A stretch of DNA of 64,000 bases from JAFLUQ01 sp964537995. GTDB taxonomy: Bacteria > Bacillota > Clostridia > UMGS1883. Location of the stretch: NCBI GenBank assembly GCA_964537995.1, contig CAZICW010000001.1:30738-94737 (forward strand), written 5' to 3'. The notes below the pieces were generated by a model. It was not told where the DNA came from, searched no databases, and saw only the letters and a list, made by a program, of their open reading frames with translations. Position 1 is the first letter of the stretch; each line of letters opens with the position of its first letter. This document shows positions 58,940 through 64,000 of the stretch, piece after piece. Made by a program: the position numbers and the translations under genes.

Positions 58940-60025
58940 ATGGCAAAAGAAGAAAAAAATCCAAAAACCTCAAAGCCCGTCGTGGATGTAAAAGAAACAG
59001 AAGCAAAAAGGGAAGCTCTTGCTCTGGCAATGGGTCAGATTGAAAAGATGTTCGGGAAGGGCAGCGTAATGCGTCTCGGCGAGACGCCGCACTTTGCCGT
59101 GGACGCGATTCCGACGGGATCCATGAGCCTTGACATTGCTCTCGGCGTCGGCGGAGTTCCGCGCGGCAGAATTGTTGAAATTTACGGTCCGGAATCAAGC
59201 GGCAAGACAACCGTCGCGCTGCACATTGTCGCCGAAGCGCAAAAGCGCGGCGGCGAAGCGGCGTTCATTGATGCCGAGCACGCGCTCGACCCTGTTTACG
59301 CGTCGGCAATCGGCGTTGACGTCGGAAGGCTCATTGTGTCGCAGCCCGACACGGGTGAACAGGCGCTTGAGATAACCGAAACCCTTTGCCGCAGCGGCGC
59401 GCTGGACGTTATTGTAATCGACTCTGTAGCGGCGCTTGTTCCCAAGGCGGAAATTGAGGGCGAAATGGGCGAGGCCCATGTCGGACTTCAGGCAAGGCTT
59501 ATGAGCCAAGCTCTGAGAAAGCTTGCGGGTGTTGTGAACAAGAGCAATACCGTCTGCATTTTCATAAACCAGCTCCGTGAAAAAATCGGCGTAATATACG
59601 GCAATCCCGAAACCACCGCCGGCGGCCGCGCGCTGAAATTCTACGCATCTGTGCGTCTTGACGTCAGAAAAATAGATATTATCAAGGAAGGCTCCGAATT
59701 TATCGGCAACCGCACCAGAGTAAAGGTTGTAAAAAACAAGGTTGCCCCTCCGTTCAAGGAAGCGGAGTTTGACATACTCTACGGCAAGGGAATCAGTCGC
59801 GAGGGCAACATACTTGACGTTGCCGTCAATCTGGACATTATCCAGCGCAGCGGCGCGTGGTTCAGCTATAAAGGTCAGCGTCTCGGTCAGGGACGTGACA
59901 ACGTGCGCAAGTGGATGGTTGAAAATCCCGATTTCACCGAGGAAATTGACGCTCTTATCCGAGCCAAAATCGTTTCCGCGGAAGTTCCCGCTCCTTCCGC
60001 TCAATCCGACGATTCGGAGGAATAA
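58940..60025 (+). CDS. recA: recombinase RecA
   Basis: The 361-residue protein carries the DNA strand-exchange and SOS co-protease core. Walker A is GPESSGKTT (about 76), followed by DAEHALDPVYA, VIDSVAALVP, the signature ALRKLAGVVNKSN and QLREKIGVIYGNPETTAGGR. The C-terminus ends in an acidic tail (SDDSEE). A LexA box overlaps the promoter region, so it should be SOS-induced. Confidence 0.97.
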   Translation: MAKEEKNPKTSKPVVDVKETEAKREALALAMGQIEKMFGKGSVMRLGETPHFAVDAIPTGSMSLDIALGVGGVPRGRIVEIYGPESSGKTTVALHIVAEAQKRGGEAAFIDAEHALDPVYASAIGVDVGRLIVSQPDTGEQALEITETLCRSGALDVIVIDSVAALVPKAEIEGEMGEAHVGLQARLMSQALRKLAGVVNKSNTVCIFINQLREKIGVIYGNPETTAGGRALKFYASVRLDVRKIDIIKEGSEFIGNRTRVKVVKNKVAPPFKEAEFDILYGKGISREGNILDVAVNLDIIQRSGAWFSYKGQRLGQGRDNVRKWMVENPDFTEEIDALIRAKIVSAEVPAPSAQSDDSEE

Positions 60026-60040
60026 TTTATACATAAAAAA

Positions 60041-60071
60041 GTGCGTACCGACGGTACGCACCTGTTTTTTT
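60041..60071. terminator. bidirectional terminator between recA and lysC
   Basis: A perfect 9-bp inverted repeat GTGCGTACC / GGTACGCAC with a 3-nt loop has T runs on both strands, serving the two convergent genes. Confidence 0.85.
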
Positions 60072-60081
60072 CATCCGGATT

Positions 60082-61293
60082 TTATTCCGCAAGGGAAAAC
60101 TTATCGTGTATTGCGCGGACGGCGCGTTCCGCGTCGTTTTCCGCGATAAGCACGCTGATTTTTATTTCACTGGTGGAAATCATGTTTATATTGATTCCCG
60201 CGTCGTAAAGCGCCTCAAACATTTTCGCCGCGACGCCCGGATTTGAAGCCATTCCCGCGCCCACAACGGAAACCTTTGAAATATTCTCGTTGTGATCAAT
60301 GCGCTCCGCGCCAATCATGCCCTTGTTTTCCTCAAGAGTATTGAGGGCGGCTTCAAGCTGATCGAGCGGAACGGTGAAGCTTATATCCTTCTTTCCGTCA
60401 CGGCCGATTGACTGAAGAATGACGTCAACATTTATCTTTTTCTTTGCGAGGTGCGCAAAAATCTGGAAAGCCTTTCCCGGAGTGTCCTCCACTCCCACAA
60501 GGGAAATTCTTGCAACATCATTGTCGCGGGCAACGCCCCTGACCAACATCTTTTCCACGCTGTTTTCCTCCTTAACTGTTGTACCGGGCGCTTTTTCGAG
60601 ACTGGAAAGCACCTCAAGATTTACATTATACTTCTTTGCCATTTCAACGCTTCGGTTATGAAGCACGTTCGCTCCGAGCGACGCAAGCTCCAGCATCTCA
60701 TCGTAGGAAATATCGTCAAGCTGCTTCGCGTCGGGGACTATCCTCGGATCGGCGGTAAACACGCCCCGCACGTCGGTATATATCCGGCAAACATCCGCGC
60801 CGAGTACCGCGGCTATCGCAACCGCCGAGGTATCGCTTCCTCCGCGGCCGAGCGTTGTTACGTCGTCGAATTTGTTTATCCCCTGAAAGCCCGCCGCAAT
60901 CACGATTTTATGCTTGTCTAACTCCGTTTGTATGCGGTTTCCCACAATGCGCTTTATTCTCGCGTTCGAGTAATTGGAATCCGTGGCAAGACCAATCTGC
61001 CACGCGGCAAGCGAAACCACCGGCCGCCCTATCCTTTCAATCGCCATCGCCAGCAAAGCCATTGACTGCTGCTCTCCCGTCGCAAGAAGAACATCCATTT
61101 CACGCTTTGACGCCTTCGGATTTATTTCCTTCGCTTTTTCTATGAGATCGTCGGTAGTGTCGCCCTGAGCCGAAACGACCGCAACGACATCGTTGCCTTC
61201 GTCGTAGGTTTCGACCACGCGGTTCGCGACATTAAAAATCCGCTCCGCGTTCGCGACGCTTGACCCGCCGAACTTCTGAACTATAAGTGCCAA
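60082..61293 (-). CDS. lysC: aspartate kinase
   Basis: The 403-residue enzyme phosphorylates aspartate at the head of lysine, threonine and methionine synthesis. The kinase domain begins VQKFGGSSVANAERI and has AGFQGINKFDDVTTLGRGGSD. Two ACT domains (about 270-403) end the protein, with VSVVGAGMASNPGVAAKMF. These usually bind lysine and/or threonine for feedback inhibition. It is 23 nt behind hom on the same strand. Confidence 0.95.
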   Translation of the reverse strand: MALIVQKFGGSSVANAERIFNVANRVVETYDEGNDVVAVVSAQGDTTDDLIEKAKEINPKASKREMDVLLATGEQQSMALLAMAIERIGRPVVSLAAWQIGLATDSNYSNARIKRIVGNRIQTELDKHKIVIAAGFQGINKFDDVTTLGRGGSDTSAVAIAAVLGADVCRIYTDVRGVFTADPRIVPDAKQLDDISYDEMLELASLGANVLHNRSVEMAKKYNVNLEVLSSLEKAPGTTVKEENSVEKMLVRGVARDNDVARISLVGVEDTPGKAFQIFAHLAKKKINVDVILQSIGRDGKKDISFTVPLDQLEAALNTLEENKGMIGAERIDHNENISKVSVVGAGMASNPGVAAKMFEALYDAGININMISTSEIKISVLIAENDAERAVRAIHDKFSLAE

Positions 61294-61316
61294 TTTAAAA
61301 ACCTCCCCCTGACAAA

Positions 61317-62516
61317 TTATCGAAATATTCTCATTTTTGAAATAACGCCGTCAATTCTCTCCAAACGGCTCCGCGCTTCCCTTTCGCTCATTTCGGCTGT
61401 AACAAAGCCCGCTTCGCCGTCGCCCGCGAGCAATTCTACCCCGCCGAACTCGTTTCGCACGGCATCCGTCGCTTCCGAGCTTACGCGGACAAAAAACCTT
61501 GCTTCGGTTTCCGCGGGGTCGAGCATGACACTCTCCTCCGAATCGGCCCACGAAAATTCGCCGGTATAATTTGCGTTTTTCGCAATATCAATCACATCGG
61601 CAACAATCGCGCTCGCGGTAGGCAGCTTGCCCGCGCCGCGCCCGTAAAACATGACGTCGCCGACCATGTTGCCTTTTACGAGAATACCGTTAAAAACGTC
61701 CTCAATTCCCGCGAGGGGATTTTCCTTCGGAATAAGCATCGGGGCAACAAAAACTCCCGCTTTGCCGTCCTTGAATTTCGCGCAGCCGACGAGCTTGACC
61801 GCACACCCAAGCTTCTCCGCATAGGAAATGTCCGCCGCCGTTATGCCGCGTATTCCCTCAGTCGGAATTTTTTCGCTGTCAACCTTTTTTCCGAGACGGA
61901 GCGACGACAAAATCGCAATTTTGCGGCAGACGTCAATTCCGTCAATGTCAGCGGCGGGATCCTTTTCGGCATAGCCCAATTCCTGCGCGCGGGAAAGCGC
62001 GTCGGAAAAGGAACAGCCGTCTTTAAACATTTTTGTCAAAATATAATTCGTTGTGCCGTTTATTATTCCCGCAATGCTCTCAATCTCATTTGCGGCAAGG
62101 CAATGCGCAAGCGGACGTATAACGGGAATGCCGCCGCCGACGCTTGCTTCATACATATACCGACAGTTGTTTTGCTTCGCAAGAGCAAAAAATTCATGCC
62201 CCAATGCCGCCACAAGTTCCTTATTGCTGGTGACAACGCTTTTTCCGCGCGATAATGCCTTGCGCGTATAGTCGGCAGCAAAGCGGATTCCGCCCATTGT
62301 TTCCACAACGACCTCCACCTCGGGATCGTCGAGAATTACATTAAAATCCTTGACGAAAAGCTCCCGTTCGGGGTGATTCGGGAAATCGCGTATGTCCATA
62401 ATGTACTTTACCTCGACGGCGCGGTCTGCACGCATTTTTATGACTTCGGCATTTTTCTTCAGAATTTCATAAACGCCGCCGCCAACAACGCCGTAGCCGA
62501 TTATAGCTGTTTTCAT
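61317..62516 (-). CDS. hom: homoserine dehydrogenase
   Basis: The 399-residue enzyme reduces aspartate semialdehyde to homoserine. The NAD(P)-binding N-terminus is IIGYGVVGGGVYEIL. The catalytic domain shows SNKELVAALGHEF, YEASVGGGIPVIRPL, NGTTNYILTKMF and GYAEKDPAADIDGIDVCRKI. A C-terminal ACT domain (about 320-399) suggests threonine inhibition. First gene of the hom-lysC pair, with AAAGGA about 10 nt upstream. Confidence 0.95.
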   Translation of the reverse strand: MKTAIIGYGVVGGGVYEILKKNAEVIKMRADRAVEVKYIMDIRDFPNHPERELFVKDFNVILDDPEVEVVVETMGGIRFAADYTRKALSRGKSVVTSNKELVAALGHEFFALAKQNNCRYMYEASVGGGIPVIRPLAHCLAANEIESIAGIINGTTNYILTKMFKDGCSFSDALSRAQELGYAEKDPAADIDGIDVCRKIAILSSLRLGKKVDSEKIPTEGIRGITAADISYAEKLGCAVKLVGCAKFKDGKAGVFVAPMLIPKENPLAGIEDVFNGILVKGNMVGDVMFYGRGAGKLPTASAIVADVIDIAKNANYTGEFSWADSEESVMLDPAETEARFFVRVSSEATDAVRNEFGGVELLAGDGEAGFVTAEMSEREARSRLERIDGVISKMRIFR

Positions 62517-62595
62517 CTTGCGGAATCCTTTCTGTTTATCCTTACCATACTATGCTTTATTGGGCCGCACAGTGTATTTTTCAACCATACGGTAT

Positions 62596-62624
62596 ATGAT
62601 ACCATTTTTTTTAAGGCTTGTCTA
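62596..62624 (-). promoter_or_regulatory. hom-lysC promoter
   Basis: On the minus strand, TAGACA (62624-62619), 17 bp, TATCAT (62601-62596). The -10 lies in a partial palindrome GGTAT-CAT-ATACC. Confidence 0.65.
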
Positions 62625-62668
62625 CATAAAATATGCTTAAATTTTTGTTATTTACTTAACAAAATATA

Positions 62669-63745
62669 TCAAAAAGACGAATTTCCCGCCCGAATTTCAT
62701 TTTCCGGCTCATTTCGGCGCGGAATTTCGGCAGTTCTGAACTGCCTTGCCCGCGCCGTCCGACCTCTTCTGTCCCTTTTCTTTGCGCCGGAAGCGGACTT
62801 GCGCGGCTTCGACCCGCCCTGAAGTCCGGCTGTTCTTTTTGCGTACAGCGCTTCGGCTTCGGCGTTGCTTTCGTAAACGGTCTTAATGAGAGTTTTCTCT
62901 CCGCTGTCGTTGTCCGGCAGAAGAATACTCAAAAAAAATCTGCCGTGAATTTTACACTCACCAATGCTTATTTCGTTTCTTTTTCCCGACGCGACCCATA
63001 ATCCGCACGTCATAGACGCGCCGCAAAGCGGGCAAGGATTGAGCTTAAACGCTTCGGGGCAGCGCCGATGTCCCTTTGCCTCGACGCAATTGAATTTTAC
63101 GCGCGAAACTTCCTTCATTGTGCCGATGACGGCTTCCAAATACCTTTTTTGAGACGACGCGGCACGCGGAATTTTTACGCTGTATTCCTCAATGCCGCGC
63201 TTTAAATCCAGCTTTTGGCAGATTATTGCCGTGTAGCAGGCGTCATTCATGGCGTCATGCCACGGGCGTTCTTCATCGAAGTCGCAGCCGAAATGCTCTA
63301 AAGCCGACTTCAGCGACCTCTGCTCGGAGCCGCCGTCGGTCTGAGCGTTGAAAATCATCTGAAGATTGTACCATTTTCCGATCCATTCCCAGCCCATACC
63401 GTACATTTTCAGACAGGAAATCAGCGTCGGAATGTCGTCGCAGCCCCACGTCAGTATACATCTGTCATCACCGCACCAGTCGCGAAATTCCTCAATGACT
63501 TCGGGAAAATCCTGTCCGCCGCTCAGCATTTCCTTTGTTATTCCCGTCAGCGCCTTCACACGGCTGTTCAGCCTTTTTATAAATTTTTGACGCACAAGCC
63601 GCTTAAATTCGGAAATTATCTCCATGCTTTCGCTGAGCTTCACCGCTCCTATTTCGATTATTTCATTTTTAATCTGCTTTTTTCGATTTCCGTTCCCGTA
63701 AGGATAAGACTGGTTCCACTCCATATCCAACACAATATAGTTCAT
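62669..63745 (-). CDS. DEDDh 3'-5' exonuclease with Cys-rich module and basic tail
   Basis: The 358-residue protein starts with a DEDDh exonuclease domain (about 1-190): IVLDMEWNQS, NEIIEIGAVKLSESMEII, LTWGCDDIPTLISCLK, and the last motif PWHDAMNDACYTAIIC. This resembles KapD-type nucleases. Then follow a Cys/His-rich stretch (NPCPLCGASMTCG... GECKIHGRF, about 234-268) that may bind zinc, and a C-terminal tail rich in Arg and Lys (about 305-358). The tail and zinc-like site suggest RNA or DNA binding. The frame opens at 63775, but the ATG at 63745 gives the standard N-terminus. Substrate unknown. Confidence 0.85.
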   Translation of the reverse strand: MNYIVLDMEWNQSYPYGNGNRKKQIKNEIIEIGAVKLSESMEIISEFKRLVRQKFIKRLNSRVKALTGITKEMLSGGQDFPEVIEEFRDWCGDDRCILTWGCDDIPTLISCLKMYGMGWEWIGKWYNLQMIFNAQTDGGSEQRSLKSALEHFGCDFDEERPWHDAMNDACYTAIICQKLDLKRGIEEYSVKIPRAASSQKRYLEAVIGTMKEVSRVKFNCVEAKGHRRCPEAFKLNPCPLCGASMTCGLWVASGKRNEISIGECKIHGRFFLSILLPDNDSGEKTLIKTVYESNAEAEALYAKRTAGLQGGSKPRKSASGAKKRDRRGRTARARQFRTAEIPRRNEPENEIRAGNSSF

Positions 63746-63793
63746 GAGAGCCGCCCCTTTTGATTTGCGCCGCATTGCCGCAGTATATGTCTT

Positions 63794-63822
63794 ATTGTAT
63801 CACAAACGGCGCGGCAAGTCAA
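63794..63822 (-). promoter_or_regulatory. promoter of the exonuclease gene
   Basis: On the minus strand, TTGACT (63822-63817), 17 bp, TACAAT (63799-63794). Confidence 0.65.
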
Positions 63823-63874
63823 GGGTTAGGGGCTGAGCTTAAAACATTTTGTTTGTACGCGAAGCCCTCTCCCG

Positions 63875-63893
63875 CTTTGACCGAATGTCAAAG
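63875..63893. repeat. inverted repeat upstream of the exonuclease promoter
   Basis: CTTTGAC (63875-63881) and GTCAAAG (63887-63893) are perfect 7-bp inverted repeats around CGAAT, about 50 bp upstream of the -35 box. Could be an operator. No regulator is indicated. Confidence 0.45.
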
Positions 63894-63914
63894 ACTTCCC
63901 TCCGCCGCAAAAGC

Positions 63915-63945
63915 AAAGCTCCGGCGTGAGGGTCGCCGGAGCTTT
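63915..63945. terminator. hairpin near the right edge
   Basis: A 12-bp inverted repeat AAAGCTCCGGCG / CGCCGGAGCTTT with a 7-nt loop. It probably terminates a minus-strand gene entering from the right. Confidence 0.6.
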
Positions 63946-63975
63946 ATATATTTATGGGAGTAATCCCCCTTGTTT

Positions 63976-64000
63976 TTATTTCACCGTAACGGTTTTCGCC
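63976..64000 (-). CDS. possible C-terminal end of a minus-strand gene (only 7-8 codons)
   Basis: On the minus strand the last bases read AKTVTVK then TAA (63978-63976), a plausible protein end, and the hairpin at 63915-63945 follows. Too short to identify. Confidence 0.25.

Noticed and set aside
63760..63963. Small plus-strand frame at the right edge
   Set aside because: It runs through the exonuclease promoter and the terminator hairpin and has no ribosome-binding site.

Overview
The window looks like chromosomal DNA from a spore-forming, low-to-medium G+C Firmicute of the class Clostridia, most like the Oscillospirales/Ruminococcaceae group. The grounds are gene content and order: sporulation genes (sigK, ylbJ, yqfC, yqfD), the block yqfC-yqfD-phoH-pgpH-ybeY-dgkA-era-yqzL-recO, a T-box in front of pheST, a LexA box in front of recA, Rex, purine-rich Shine-Dalgarno sites and sigma-A promoters with 17-bp spacers. 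A run of 100 N at 24976-25075 marks a scaffold join, so this is probably a draft or metagenome assembly. I see no rRNA, tRNA, insertion sequence, prophage or CRISPR array.

Layout. 1-1213: a solute-binding lipoprotein cut by the window edge. 1450-5200: pheT and pheS behind a Phe T-box (minus strand). 5366-6148: an AraC-type regulator. 6221-7492: purA, divergent from argC-argB-unknown-sigK (7673-10697). 10891-15399: aminotransferase, trpS, tagO-like and mnaA. 15494-22476: a complete F-type ATP synthase operon (atpZ-like, atpI, B, E, F, H, A, G, D, C) whose c subunit carries the sodium-binding signature. 22579-25750: a large secreted repeat protein (CHB_HEX_C-type repeats) interrupted by the assembly gap. 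25926-28729: asnB and ylbJ (minus). 28834-35918: the sporulation/ribosome-maturation/cell-envelope block ending in recO, with the 52-codon yqzL overlapping recO. 36061-41000: HtrA-like protease, rex, a BspA-type LRR protein, cardiolipin synthase. 41038-42489: glgA (minus). 42831-43073: an HPr-like protein with no histidine.

The most unusual block is 43215-50611: eight tightly packed, mostly overlapping genes. They encode a small membrane protein, a secreted beta-propeller, a DUF4430 protein, a membrane-anchored alpha/alpha-barrel (prenyltransferase/intrinsic-factor-like) protein, a second DUF4430 protein, and a complete ECF transporter (EcfT, fused EcfA-EcfA ATPase, S component). Barrel plus DUF4430 is the architecture of human intrinsic factor and transcobalamin, so I infer a split, surface-anchored capture system feeding an ECF importer, with cobamides as the leading candidate ligand.

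50614-64000: comM/yifB (minus, with a ~185-nt leader), then a TetM-like translational GTPase fused to a Rae1/YacP-type endoribonuclease (a second striking gene), nadE, thiI, a stand-alone CinA C-terminal amidohydrolase, recA with a LexA box, and on the minus strand lysC, hom and a DEDDh exonuclease with an added Cys-rich module and basic tail. Most genes are housekeeping. The novelty lies in the ECF/DUF4430 operon, the GTPase-nuclease fusion, the His-less HPr and several cis elements: a 26-bp start-site repeat, the sigK ribosome-binding site inside a terminator-like hairpin, and a structured element before the HtrA gene.
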